The notes under the pieces were generated by a model that saw only the letters and a list, made by a program, of their open reading frames with translations, did not search any database and was not told the DNA's origin. From Ailanthus altissimus (lineage: Eukaryota; Streptophyta; Magnoliopsida; Sapindales; Simaroubaceae), in contig OX327684.1 in NCBI GenBank assembly GCA_946807835.1, positions 11,866,501-11,930,500 of the forward strand: 64,000 nt of DNA, written 5' to 3'. The position numbers were made by a program, and so were the translations under genes. Shown in pieces: positions 10,694 to 22,784 of this stretch (its first letter is position 1; each line of letters starts with the position of its first letter).

Positions 10694-11400
10694 TGATGTG
10701 CATCATGAAGGTTCTAAATCAACTCAAGAAGGCGAGATGAGCATAAAGGAGATTTTAGATGGTCCAATAACAAGGGCTAAGGCTAAACAGCTTCAAAGGG
10801 CTATAAGTAGTCAAATTGGAGCTATTGAAGCTTCTATGAGATTAGAAGCTTGCGATCTGAATGGAAATGAGCTAAATGTATTTATTTGTCTTCAATTTGA
10901 GATTGGGACGTGATTTAGAGACGTTTGGTGACGTTGGGCTTTAAGAAGCAGCTAAGGGCTTTCTTTTCATGCTATTGGGCTTTATTTACTTCTTATGTTA
11001 CTACTTTTATGTATTTGGGCTATTTTGAACTTGTTTAGTTTTGTTTTAAATTGTTAAGTCATATTGGGCTTATTTTGGGCCTTTTTAAGTTTATTAGGTA
11101 ACATTAGGGTTTCACCTCATTTTGTAAGCCTATATAAGGTATGTAAAAGTCTTGTAGAGGCAGTTGCCTCATTTTGGAATTGGATGCACGAAAATAGACT
11201 TTTTCTCTCTCAAAATTGTCTTCTCAAGTTTTTCAACTCTTGAAGATAGTTGCTGACTTATCACTCTTTGATCACCAAGAGTGTGGCGTCAAAACCCTAA
11301 ATTGATCCTTGTGGCGTCCATACGACTTATCAAGGTATCTATTTAGTTCTATCCTCCATCAACTTCACAATTTAATTTTGTTATAAATCAAGGCACATCA
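10694..11400 (+). repeat. A3 5' LTR
   Basis: 707 bp from TGATGTGC to GCACATCA. It has a TATATAAGG box and, just downstream, the GAGGCA-GT-TGCCTC stem. The LTR-coded polyprotein tail with GPITRAKAK is open here too, joined by chance to the host B1 frame. Confidence 0.95.
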
Positions 11401-11402
11401 TC

Positions 11403-11414
11403 TGGTATCAGAGC
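11403..11414 (+). other. A3 primer-binding site
   Basis: TGGTATCAGAGC, 2 bp after the LTR, is an exact match to the plant initiator tRNA-Met complement. Confidence 0.92.
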
Positions 11415-11769
11415 ACAGGATTTCAGTGTGCAAACTGAAGTTTTAGCTATTGAAGGTGTCTTGCTATTTTTTGTGTGATATAAATTTGTGGGGTTATTAT
11501 CAGTTTGGGTCTCTAATATTTGAGGAGTTGAATTGCAACTCTGAAGCATTAAAATTAATTCTTAGTAGTTTGTGAACTGGAGATGGGTTGGCTGAATTAA
11601 ATTGTTCTTGAACCTGAAAATTTTGTGAACCTGGAAATTTTGAATTTGAGTAAATTGTTGCTATCTGATTGTATTTACTGAATTGGTGAAAAATTCAGTT
11701 TGAGAAGAGTGTTTTAGCTACTGGTTGTGTTGTTCAATTGTTCATACTTGTTTGGGGCTTTTGTTAATA

Positions 11770-14700
11770 ATGGCTGACGATGATGCAAGTAGAGTACCAA
11801 AGGGATTGAGTTTAGAACAAGCTAAACTCATGGGCTTAGAACGAGCTCATGATGAATTTCGAGATGAGATTACTGAAATTCGTGGACAACTTGCTGCAAT
11901 TATAGAAATGATGCAAAGAAACACTTTGCAACCCCAACAAAGGCGGGTAGAGCATAGGGTACCTCGAAATGACCTAGGGGATGCTGGAGATGAGCCAAAT
12001 AGGGATGATGAGGCTGAAGATAGGGGTAGGATAAGGAGGCAGCAAAATGACCCTACTAGTGGTATCAAACTTAATATACCACCATTTAGAGGTACTAGTT
12101 CTCCTGAGGAGTATCTTGAATGGGTTCAGAAGGTAGAAAGGGTGTTTGATTGGCATGAGTATCCTGAGGCAAAGAAGTGTAAGGTAGCAGCACTTGAGTT
12201 TACCGATTACGCACTTTTGTGGTGGGAAAACTTAAAAGCTCAGCGAAGAAGGGATGACGAAGAAGAAGTTACAAGCTGGCCACTTATGAAAAGATTAATA
12301 AAGAAGAGATTTGTTCCGGATTACTATAAACAAGAATTATACATCAAACTCCAGACTTTGCGGCAAGGTTCCTTGAGCGTGGAGGAGTATGTGAAAGAAT
12401 TTGAGCTGTTGCTGATTCGCTGTGATTTGAATGAACCTCAAGAGCAACCAATAGCTAGATTCCTTGATGGATTGAAGAGGGACATAGCTAATGTTGTTGA
12501 GTTATAGCCTTCATATTTCTTGAGGATGTCATAAAGCTTGCAACTAAAGTAGAAGGACAGCAGAAAAGAGGGGGTATCCATATGAGGTCAACTACAACAA
12601 GTAATACAAAGGCTGTTTCTTCACCTTCGCGAACATAGAACATACCTAAACGTGATGAGAAAGTGGAGTTCAGTAAAGGAAGTGCTAGTTCAGGTTCATT
12701 GAAAGGAAAGGAGAAGGTATTTGAACCTCAATTTTCCAAGAGGTCGCGAGACATCAAGTGTTTCAAGTGCTTGGGAAATGGGCATATTGCTTCTGAATGT
12801 CCGAATAAGAGGGTGATGGTTTTACAAGGGAAGTATGGAGAGCTTGTAAGTGAAGATGAAGCTGAGATGGAAGAGGAATCTAAAGTCGAAGTGACTGAAC
12901 AAGAAGAGAATCTTGAGCCAATGGAGGGAAATTTATTAGTTATTCAAAGGATTTTGAGTGCTGAAGTTGATATTGGTTTGGAACAGCGCGAAAACATCTT
13001 TCATACAAGATGTCAAATCCGAGATAAGGTGTGTGCCATGATCATTGATAATGGTAGTTGCACCAATGTTGCATCCATTACTTTAGTGGAGAAATTGGGA
13101 CTAACTACTGTTCCACATCCAAAACCATACAAATTACATTGGCTTAATGACAAGGGAGAGATTCAAGTTACAAGGCAAGTTCGGGTGCCATTCTCCATTA
13201 AAACCTTTCATGATGAGGTTTTATGTGATGTGGTTCCGATGACAGCTAGTCATGTGTTATTAGGACGCCCATGGCAATTTGATAATGATGTGACTTATAA
13301 TGGGCGAAGGAACACTTATTCATTTGTGCTGAATGGGAAGAAAGTGAGTTTGATGCCATTGAGTTCTCAACAAGTTAGAGAAGATCAGTTGCAGAATCAA
13401 AGGAAGATGATGGAATCTGGTAAAGGGTTAATGTTAGCCAAAAAGGGAGATGTTGAGCAAGCACTAGCTTCTGTGGGGGTTGTTTTCATGACTTGGGCAA
13501 AGCCTTTATTGCAAGTGGAGGGTTTGGATTTGCCAAGGCAGGTTGTAGAGTTGCTTGAAGAGTTCAAAGATGTATTTCCAGAAGAGCTACCATTGGGATT
13601 ACCACCTATTCGAGGGATAGAGCATCAAATTGATTTGGTGCCTGGAGCTTCACTTCCAAATAGACCAGCATATAGATGTAATCCGGAGGAAGCAAAGGAG
13701 ATCAAAAGGCAAGTTGGTGAGCTCTTAGAGAGGGGCTATGTGCGTGAGTCACTTAGTCCTTGTTCAGTGCCTACTTTGCTTGTTCCAAAGAAGGATGGTA
13801 CCATGAGAATGTGTGTGGACAGTCAAGCTATCAACAAGATAACGGTTAAGTATCGATTCCCTATTCCTAGACTTGATGATATGCTTGATGAATTGCATGG
13901 TGCTGTTTATTTTTCTAAAGTTGATTTAATGAGTGGATATCACCAAATTAGGATGAAAGAAGGTGATGAATGGAAAACAGCCTTTAAAACTACGCATGGA
14001 TTGTATGAGTGGATGGTGATGCCGTTTGGGCTTTCTAATGCACCTAGTACATTTATGAGACTTATGAACCATGTTTTGAGGAAGTTTATCGGGCTATTTG
14101 TTGTGGTCTATTTTGATGATATCTTGATCTATAGTAAAACTTTAGATGATCATGTGAAGCATCTTATGGCTGTATTTGAGACCTTGCGTGATGCTAAGTT
14201 GTATGGAAACCTCAAGAAGTGCTATTTCTGCCAAGATAGTGTTATCTTTCTGGGGTATGTTGTTTCAGGTAGTGGAATTAAGGTTGATGAGGAGAAGGTT
14301 AAGGCAATTCGTGATTGGCCTAAACCTACTGGTGTTGCGGATGTGAGAAGTTTTCATGGTTTAGCCTCTTTCTATAGGCGATTTATTAAAGACTTTAGTT
14401 CTATTGTTGCGCCTATGACAGAGTGTTTGAAAAAGGGAAATGAGTTTAGGTGGAATGAGAATGCACAGAAGTCATTTGAGCTGATAAAAGAACAATTATG
14501 TTCTGCTCCAGTTTTAGCACTTCCCGATTTTGCTAAAACGTTTGAAATAGAGTGTGATGCTTCAGGGGTCGGTATTGGGGCTGTGTTGATGCAAGAAAAG
14601 AGGCCAATTGCTTTCTTTAGTGAGAAGCTGAATGGGGCACGGTTAAACTACTCTAGTTATGACAAAGAGTTTTATGCATTGATTCGGGCTCTCGAGGTAT

Positions 14701-16391
14701 GGCAACATTATTTATTACCTAAAGAGTTCGTTATTCATACTGACTATGAATCATTAAAGTATCTTAAAGGGCAGAACAAGCTGAATAGAAGACATGCCAA
14801 ATGGGTAGAGTTCATGGAGCCATTTCCATATGTCATAAAATACAAGAAGGGGCAAACTAATGTCATTGCTGATGCTCTTTCTAGGAGGTATGCATTGATT
14901 TCTATGTTAAATGCAAGGCTTTTGGGTTTTGAACAGGTGAAAGAACAATATACCAGTGATTCATACTTTGCTAATATGATATCTAAATGTGCTAAAGGAG
15001 CTTGTGATGGGTTCTTTGTCCATGATGGTTACTTGTTCAAGTTGGGCAGAATGTGTATACCTTCAGGATCCTTACGTGAGTTGCTTGTGCGTGAGGCTCA
15101 TGGGGGTGGTCTTAGTGGTCATTTTGGGGAGAAGAAAACTTATGAGCTACTGAAAGAGCACTTCTTTTGGCCTAATATGCTGCGGGATGTTCATAAAGTT
15201 GTTGAAAGATGTGTAAATTGCAAGAAAGCTAAGGGTAAAGAGAATGCATATGGACTATATATGCCTTTACCTATCCCAGAGCAACCATGGATGGATATTA
15301 GTATAGATTTTGTGCTTGGATTACCTAGAACACAGCGTGGGAAGGATTCAGTGATGGTTGTGGTTGATCGGTTCTCCAAAATGTCACACTTTATTCCTTG
15401 TAACAAAACTGATGATGCTATTCATATTGCTGATTTGTTTTTTAGGGAAATTGTACGTTTGCATGGAATCCCTAAAAGCATTGTCTCTGATCGTGATACA
15501 AAGTTCTTAAGCTATATTTGGAAGACTCTTTGGAAGAAGCTTGGAACAAAGTTGCTTTTCAGTACTGCTTGTCATCCACAAACTGATGGGCAAACTGAGG
15601 TAGTGAACCGTACTCTATCTTCTTTATTACGGGCTGTTATAAACAAGAACTTAAAGAGTTGGGATACTTGTTTGCCTATTGTAGAGTTTGCATATAACCG
15701 TAGTGTGCATGGGGCTACAAAATTTTCACCATTTGAGATTGTGTATGGATTTAATCCATTTGTTCCTATTGACCTTGTTCCTATTCCAATTAATGAGAGG
15801 ACATCTATGGATGGTGTTAAGAAGGCAGAATTGATGAAGAAGCTTCATGAGCAGGTTCGAATTCATATTGAGGAGAAAACAGCTAGGTATGTTAAGCATG
15901 CTAATAAAGGACGAAAAATGATTAGCTTTGAACCTGGTGATCTTGTTTGGATTCATCTTAGCAAGGGAAGATTCCCTAGAAAGCGGAAGTCCAAGCAGAT
16001 GCCAAGAGTTGATGGACCTTTTCGTATTATAGAGAAGGTAAATGCTTACAAAGTTGACCTTCCTGGTGATTACAATGTTTCAGCCACTTTTAATGTGAAT
16101 GACTTATCTCCTTATTTGGAAGATTTAGAAGATTCTGATTTGAGGGCAAATCATTCTCTGCCCGGGGGTGATGATGTGCATCATGAAGGTTCTAAATCAA
16201 CTCAAGAAGGCAAAATGAGCATAAAGGAGATTTCATATGGTCCAATAACAAGGGCTAAGGCTAAACAGCTTCAAAGGGCTATAAGTAGTCAAATTGGAGC
16301 TATTGAAGCTTCTATGGGATTAGAAGCTTGCGATCTGAATGGAAATGAGCTAAATGTATTTATTTGTCTTCAATTTGAGATTGGGACGTGA
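11770..16391 (+). pseudogene. A3 gag-pol polyprotein, gag disrupted
   Basis: The start [12 protein letters not shown] at 11770 matches A1. Compared with A1, gag has CAG changed to TAG at about 12505, loss of one C just after it, and TGG changed to TAG near 12639. From 12663 the frame is open to 16391: knuckle [14 protein letters not shown], protease [25 protein letters not shown], RNase [11 protein letters not shown], and integrase with MDISIDF, SDRDTKF and GQTEVVNR. It then enters the 3' LTR and ends with [10 protein letters not shown] 6-bp in-frame deletion in KVNAYK separates it from A1. Pol could only be made by internal initiation, so I treat it as a pseudogene. Confidence 0.93.
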
Positions 16392-16867
16392 TTTAGAGAC
16401 GTTTGGTGACGTTGGGCTTTAAGAAGCAGCTAAGGGCTTTCTTTTCATGCTATTGGGCTTTATTTACTTCTTATGTTACTACGTTTATGTATTTGGGCTA
16501 TTTTGAACTTGTTTAGTTTTGTTTTAAATTGTTAAGTCATATTGGGCCTTTTTAAGTTTATTAGGTAACATTAGGGTTTCACCTCATTTTGTAAGCCTAT
16601 ATAAGGTATGTAAAAGTCTTGTAGAGGCAGTTGCCTCATTTTGGAATTGGATGCACGAAAATAGACTTTTTCTCTCTCAAAATTGTCTTCTCAAGTTTTT
16701 CAACTCTTGAAGATAGTTGCTGACTTATCACTCTTTGATCACCAAGAGTGTGGCGTCAAAACCCTAAATTGATCCTTGTGGCGTCCATACGACTTATCAA
16801 GGTATCTATTTAGTTCTATCCTCCATCAACTTCACAATTTAATTTTGTTATAAATCAAGGCACATCA
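16172..16867 (+). repeat. A3 3' LTR
   Basis: 696 bp, TGATGTGC to GCACATCA, preceded by a short CCCGGGGGTGA polypurine-like tract. It lacks 11 bp that the 5' LTR has near 11065. The last 72 or so codons of the polyprotein lie inside it. Confidence 0.95.
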
Positions 16868-18184
16868 ATGGTGGTGGTTTGATGGTCACTTTGAGGTAGT
16901 AAAGACTTAAGGTGTATTGCATGAGCATTTCTTTTGGCCACACATGAAATGTGATATAGAGAGGATTTGTGCGAGATGCATCACTTGCAGGCAAGCTAAG
17001 TCTAAGCATCAACCACATGGATTGTACACACCCCTCCCTATTCCAAATGCACCTTGGGTTGATATCTCTATGGATTTTATTTTGGGCTTACCTAGGACTA
17101 AGAAGGGGAGAGACTCAGTTTTTGTGGTTGTTGATAGGTTCTCTAAATTGGCACATTTTATTGCATGCCATAAAACTAATGATGCATCACATATAGCCAA
17201 TTTATTTTTCAAGGAGATTGTTAGGTTGCATGGCATGCCCAGGACTATTGTTTCTGATCGAGACTCATGATACTTGAGCTATTTCTGGAAGACTTTGTGG
17301 GAAAAGTTGGGAACTAAATTGTTGTTCTCTACTACATGTCACCTGCAAACTGATGGTCAAACTGAAGTAGTGAATAGAACTTTATCTACTTTGTTGCGTG
17401 CTATCATACAAAAAAATTTGAAAACATGGAAAGATTGTTTGCCGCATGTTGAATTTGCTTATAATCGTTGTGTTCATTCCGCAACTAAGTTTTCACCATT
17501 TGAGATTGTCTATGGGTTTAATCTGTTGACTCCTTTGGATTTAACTCCTTTACCTTTCAGCGAACGTGTTAACTTAGATGGAAAAAAGAAAGCAGATTTT
17601 ATTAAGCAGATTCATGAGAAAGCAAAGCAAAACATAGAATGGCGGACGGAGCAATATGCCAAACAGGCCAATAAGGGACGTAAGAAGGTTGTCTTTGAAC
17701 TAGGAGAATGGGTTTGGTTGCATACGAGGAAGGACCGCTTTCCTGAGCAAAGACGTTCTAAACTCCTTCCTAGGGGTGACCGTTTCGAGTATTGGAACGC
17801 ATAAATGACAATGCTTACAAAATTGAATTACCTGGTGAATATGGTGTTAGTGCTAGCTTTAATGTTTCTGACTTATCTCATTTTGATATAGGTGATGATG
17901 CAAACGACGATTTGAGGACAAATCTTCTTCAAGAGGGGGAGAATGATGCAAACGACACTGCACAGCCTATACGCATACAAGAGAAAGAACTCGCACGTGA
18001 GCTTAGAAGGGCTCAAGTCCATCAATCACATGATACATTAAGTTTGCCAAATGGGCCAATCACAAGACTTAGAGCCAAACAATTTAAAGAAGCATTAATT
18101 GGGCTGATTCAACAAGTTTGTGGGAGGGCAAACACATGGAGGCCTAGCATAAGCCCAAATACATTTCAAATAAGTCCAAATTAA
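16868..18184 (+). pseudogene. B1 integrase and LTR-coded tail pseudogene
   Basis: This continues the B1 pol frame after A3. It holds the zinc-binding [11 protein letters not shown] (about 16965-17000), the catalytic-core entry [20 protein letters not shown], then an in-frame TGA at 17268-17270. After that come YFWKTLW and [11 protein letters not shown] (third catalytic residue). A frameshift follows at about 17780, within the GPFRVLER-like stretch. The last part (17792-18184) crosses the LTR start at 17944 and ends in NGPITRLRAKQFKEAL plus about 30 residues. D, D and E are all recognisable but the frame is broken. Confidence 0.9.
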
Positions 18185-18754
18185 ATTCAAGGAAACCTAA
18201 TCATTTTGATTAAGGCAGAATTTCAGGAGATTTGATTATTCAAGGAAACTTAATTACTTTGATTAAGGTAGATTTTCTGATGATTTGAATATTCAAGGAA
18301 ACCTAATCCCTTTGATTTAGGCATGTTTTCTAGAAATTTGATTAAGTTTGAATTTTGTTATTTCAATTGCTGTATTAGTTGTAAGTTTGAAATTTGTATT
18401 TGAAAGTTGTAACTTGACATCTCTTATGGTCTCTATAAATACCATGGGGATTGAGAGTGGGAGGACAGATTTTAGAAAATACAATTTGAGAGTTTTTGTG
18501 TCTTCTTTCATTCTTGAAAGGACTTGAACTTATCAAGCTTGTTCTTGTGGCGTTCAAACAACCAGACTTATCACCTAGATTCTTGAAGTGTCATTGGGGT
18601 TTCTTAATGTGGCGTCCTATATCCATCCATAGTCTTGGTTCTTGGTTTGCTAACTCAAGGGTCAAGACTCATCAAACTTGCGTCTTGAAGATCTCGGGTT
18701 CAATTACATATTGTGGTGCTAGGTTTTGTCACATTGTTGGCAAGGTTCATATCA
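17944..18754 (+). repeat. B1 3' LTR
   Basis: 811 bp, TGATGCAAACGAC to GGTTCATATCA, preceded by AAGAGGGGGAGAA. It encodes the C-terminal tail of the B polyprotein up to the stop at 18184. TATAAATA is at about 18434. Followed by CAAAC. Confidence 0.93.
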
Positions 18755-19408
18755 CAAACTAAATCTCCAACTTGAAATTTTATTTTTTTGCGATGCTTAT
18801 TGGCGCTGTTTTGGTACTTCTCATTTTGCTTCAATATTTTCTTCCTAACTTCTTCATGCAATTTTTTTATGTTCTTCACTCGTTCTTCAGCATCTGCACT
18901 AAATTGGTGAGTAATGGAAAAAGGGACTAAATCCAATGAACTTGTAGGATTCTAACCATAAACAATTTCAAACGGACTATAACCCGTAGATTGGCCTTTT
19001 GTCCGATTGTAAGCAAATTGAACTTGAGCCAAAATTAGATCGCACTGACGGATGTTCTTTCCAATATAACACCTTAAAAGGTTTCCCAAACTGCGATTTG
19101 TGACTTCCATTTGTCCATCAGTTTGAGGATGATAAGAAGAACTGAAGTTTAGTTGAGTTCCAAGCTTCCTCCAAATAGTGTGCCAAAAGTGACTCATGAA
19201 CTTAGTATCACAATCTGAGACAATAGTCTTAGGAATTCCATGTAGTTTCACAATTTTTTGAAAATATAAGTCTGGTACATGGGAAGCATCAAGAGACTTG
19301 TTGCAAGGAACAAATTGCGCCAACTTGGAAAAATAATCCACCACCACCATGACAGAATCTTTAATTCTTTGAGTTCTTGGCAATCCCACAACAAAATCCA
19401 TGCTAACA
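18755..19408 (-). pseudogene. C1 pol fragment: integrase catalytic core to C-terminal region
   Basis: The minus-strand frames contain [31 protein letters not shown] (SDRD changed to SDCD), DGQMEVTNRSLG with the third catalytic Glu, [21 protein letters not shown], and then NKHRKKIKFQVGDLV, which continues across B1 at 5699-5928. Position 19408 is cut by the C2 LTR close to the first catalytic Asp, so gag to RNase H of C1 are not in the window. One stop interrupts after the PFEIVYG stretch. Confidence 0.88.
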
Positions 19409-20269
19409 TGACACAGGTGTGTCTGATCACATGGAGTTAAAAATAGAACCAAATGAATTCAAGTCAGTTACATTCGTACACTAAAGACTCAAGGAAAGGT
19501 AATGAATTTCAAGGGTAAATTTGGAATTTATCTTGTACTGTTTCGAAAGGAATTTCTGGGTAATCTTTATACTACTAGAAAATTATATGTGTCTAGTTCT
19601 AAATCCTTTTTACAGCACATGAATATAAGTTTTCTAGAGTAAGTTGAATCCTAATAACTAAAGGAAGGTCAGACAGTTAGTGGGTGAGCCAAGTCTTGAC
19701 AACTTGCAAGAATTGAAGAGTTTTGTTTCCATCCAAGACTTAAGGGCATGCTTTGTGGAATTACAGCATATTATGTTTGAATTTTGATACTTCATTTGTT
19801 GCATTAGCTGTATTTGTAGACTTTTGGTGTAAGGGTAGTTGTAAGTCTTAGTTGTTGTTTTTTGAAATTTGTCAACTCCCAACCACCAAGTTTAAATGTT
19901 GTAATAAGCGCTTTGCAGTAGCCCTCCCAAGAACTCTCTATAAATACCAAGAAGGATGAGAGGAGATGGGTAGAGAGTTAATTTTAAATTAATTGTATGT
20001 TGGAGAGTTCTCTTATGAGAGTTTCTACATTTAACTCTGTATCTCTTGGGTGGATTCCTTAGAGTGGAGAGTTTGAGAGTTCTGTATCTCTTGTAGGATT
20101 CTTTGGGTTGTGAATTATTCTGTATCCCATTGTAATTCTCTTGAGTGGTGAGTTGGTTTTGTACCAATTTTACTTTATCAGTGTTTGAATTTATTTTAAT
20201 AAAAGTGAGTGTTTATTTTCAATCTTCCAATCTTGTTGTATTCTTTTTTAAACACTTGAGCCTACATCA
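19409..20269 (+). repeat. C2 5' LTR
   Basis: 861 bp from TGACACAGGTGTGTC to GCCTACATCA. TATAAATA is at 19939-19946. Other copies in the window are C3, C4, C5, C6, C7 and C8. Confidence 0.93.
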
Positions 20270-20273
20270 GTTT

Positions 20274-20285
20274 TGGTAGCAGAGT
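20274..20285 (+). other. C2 primer-binding site
   Basis: TGGTAGCAGAGT, 4 bp after the LTR, is a mutated version of TGGTATCAGAGC, which C8 keeps exactly. Confidence 0.75.
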
Positions 20286-20313
20286 ATTTGGTTAATTTTG
20301 GCTTTGTCTTTCA

Positions 20314-22784
20314 ATGGCCAAAGGTCGTAGATTTGTTCCAACAATTGAAGAACAGCCAGCTGCTCAAGGTGATACACGAGACATTCTAATTGAAGAATTG
20401 AGACAACAAATTCAGCAACTTCAACAACGTTTAGAACGTTTCGAAGATCGAGGTAAAAGCTGTGCAACATGAAGATCTCGATAATGTTTCTTCTACAATG
20501 ATGAAGGTAATACAAATCATTTTCATCAAGCTAAATCTCATTCTTCTGGTGATAGTTCTCCCATACATCCAAAGGTTATAAGAAATATGACCTTTAGAAA
20601 TGATCGTCGAGATTTTGAGGGTAGAATGCACCCAGATGAGTTTGTGGATTGGTTGAACACCATAGAAAGAATTTTTTATTATCACGATGTTCCAAAAAAT
20701 CAAAAGGTAAAAGTCGTCGCCATAAAACGTAAAAAGTATACTTCTTTATGGTGGGAAAATATGAGGAAACAAAGGAAACGAGAAGGTAGAAGTAAGATCG
20801 TGACCTGGGAGAAGATGAAATGAGAGCTTAAGAGAAAATATCTTCCGGACAACTATAGGCAAGATATTTTTCTCAAACAACACAACTTTCGTCAAAAGGA
20901 GCTTTCTGTAGAAGACTACACTGCAGAATTTGATCATCTCATGCTGAAAAGTGATATGGCTGAACAAGTAGAATAGACAATTGCACGTTATCTTGGGGGT
21001 TTAAGACCTGAGATTTCAAACATTGTGCAATTACAATCATACTAGACTTATGGAGATGTTTATAGACTTGCACTTAAGGTGGAGAATCAACAAAAGGCAG
21101 CATGCAGCGGCCATTCTAGATTCTTGACATGAGAGGGTTTTTCTAACCGGAGGAGTACTTCCAACTCTAAGACAATTAAAAGAAGCAAAACCATTCCTCT
21201 AACACCAATTCTCGCCAATGTTTCAAATGCCAAGGATATGGACATATTGCTTCTGAATGCCCAAATCGCAAGATTATGACACTTGTTGAAGAAGAAGATG
21301 AAGAAGAGATGGAGAACAACCATGCAGAACCTGAGGAAGACAATGAAGATATAACTTATGAGGATGAAGGTGAAACTCTCATCCTTTGTAAAGTTTTAAG
21401 TGCTGCCTATGAAGAAGAAGAAGAAGATTAATTGCGAAAAAATATCTTTCATACCAGGTGTACTTCTTATGGCAAGGTGTGTAATGTCAAAATTGATGGG
21501 GGTAGTTTTGAAAATGTGGCTTCTGCACAAATGGTAGAAAAATTGGGCCTAAAGACAGTGATGCATCCTCAATCATACAAGCTTTCTTAGCTCAAGAAGG
21601 GAAATGAAATTAAAGTAAATCAACGTTGCCTAGTATCTTTTTCTATTGGAAAAAACTATAAATATGAAGTTTGGTGTGATATTGTTCCAATGGATGCTTG
21701 TCATTTACTTCTTGGTCGTCCATGGCAATATGATAGAAACATTATTCATGATGCCATAAAAACACTTATGCCTTTGTCAAGGATGGTGTTAAAGTCATTT
21801 TGGGTCCTTCTAAGATGATCAATGTTCTTAAGCCTTTTAAAGGGGAGGGAAATAATTTCTTGACTCTTTCTGAATGTAAGAGGGAATTTTCAAAGGTTGA
21901 TGAAGCCTTTACTCTTGTGGTGTTTGAAGAAAACAATGATAGAAAGAATTTCATGTAGTACCAGAAGAGATACTACCAAGATTGCCTCCTATGAGAGACA
22001 TTCAACATGACATTGATCTTATTCTAGGAGTTGTTCTACCAAACAAAGCAGCCTACAGAATGAGTCCTAAGGAGCATGCTGAACTTCAAAGTCAAGTAAA
22101 TGAGCTTTTGTCCAAAGGCTTAATTGAAGAAAGCAAGAGCCCTTATGCTGTTCCTGCTCTCTTTGTGCCCAAGAAGGATGGTTCTTTTTGCATGTGTGTG
22201 GATAGTAAAGCCGTCAACAAAATTACCATTGATTATCGCTTCCCAATTCCTCGACTTGATGATATTCTTGACCAACTGTATGGAGCTTGCATTTTCTCCA
22301 AGATTGATCTACGTAGTGGATACCATCAAATAAGAATGAAACTAGGTGACGAATGGAAGACAGCATTCAAGACAAGTGATGGGCTTTATGAATGGAAGGT
22401 CATGACTTTTGGACTTTCAAATACTCCCAGTACTTTCATGCGTTTGATGAATCATGTTCTGAAGCCCTATATTGGAAGATTCGTTGTTGTCTACTTTGAT
22501 GACATTCTTGTGTATAGCAAAGATGAGGAACAACACTTGGATCATCTTCACCAAGTTTTCAACACTTTGAGGAAACAGAAGCTTTATGTCAACCTAAAGA
22601 AATGTGAGTTCTTCTCAAATTGCCTTATCTTTTTAGGCTATGTAGTTTCTAAAGATGGAATCAAAATGGATCCTAGTAAGGTGGAAGCTATTTTGAACTG
22701 GCCTATTCCTCAAACTCTTCATGATGTTCGAAGCTTTCATGGATTTGCTTCATTTTACCGGCGTCTCATTACAGGATTTAGTTC
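20314..22784 (+). pseudogene. C2 gag-protease-RT pseudogene
   Basis: Gag starts MAKGRRFVPTIEEQ at 20314 and shifts frame near 20450. The gag core (20587-20823) has HPDEFVDWLNTIERIF and SLWWENMRKQ, then stops at 20821, 20974 and 21043; the last two are shared with C6. The knuckle CFKCQGYGHIASEC is at about 21221-21265. Protease has IDGGSFENVAS and LLGRPWQYD, with frameshifts. RT is the longest frame (21982-22836): [39 protein letters not shown]. The end of that frame ([11 protein letters not shown]...) is not RT but read-through into the neighbouring D leader and C3 LTR. Confidence 0.9.

Larger units (their letters stand above)
10694..16867 (+). mobile_element. A3: complete family A retrotransposon, TSD ATGGT
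   Basis: A 707-bp 5' LTR and a 696-bp 3' LTR differ by about six substitutions (by eye) and one 11-bp indel. ATGGT at 10689-10693 is repeated at 16868-16872. The element interrupts B1 pol between the RNase H end and the integrase zinc region; the host frame resumes as HGGGLMGHFG. It carries primer site, gag, protease, RT, RNase H and integrase, but gag is broken. Confidence 0.96.
5929..18754 (+). mobile_element. B1: near full-length family B retrotransposon, host of A3
   Basis: The order is 5' LTR (5929-6739), primer site, gag-protease-RT-RNase H (7259-10693), the A3 insertion, integrase (16868-18184), polypurine tract (17931-17943) and 3' LTR (17944-18754). Both LTRs are 811 bp. Flanks are CAAAAC (left) and CAAAC (right). 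Without A3 the element is about 6.6 kb. Several stops and frameshifts make it non-coding today. It sits within integrase of C1 on the opposite strand. Confidence 0.93.
19409..22784 (+). mobile_element. C2: 5' half of a family C retrotransposon
   Basis: It has a 5' LTR (19409-20269), primer site, gag, knuckle, protease and RT, and ends abruptly in the RT thumb (ITGFSSF), where a family D leader begins. RNase H, integrase and 3' LTR are missing. It was inserted into C1 (opposite strand). The presumed target bases TAACA (19404-19408) cannot be checked because the right end is lost. Confidence 0.9.
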
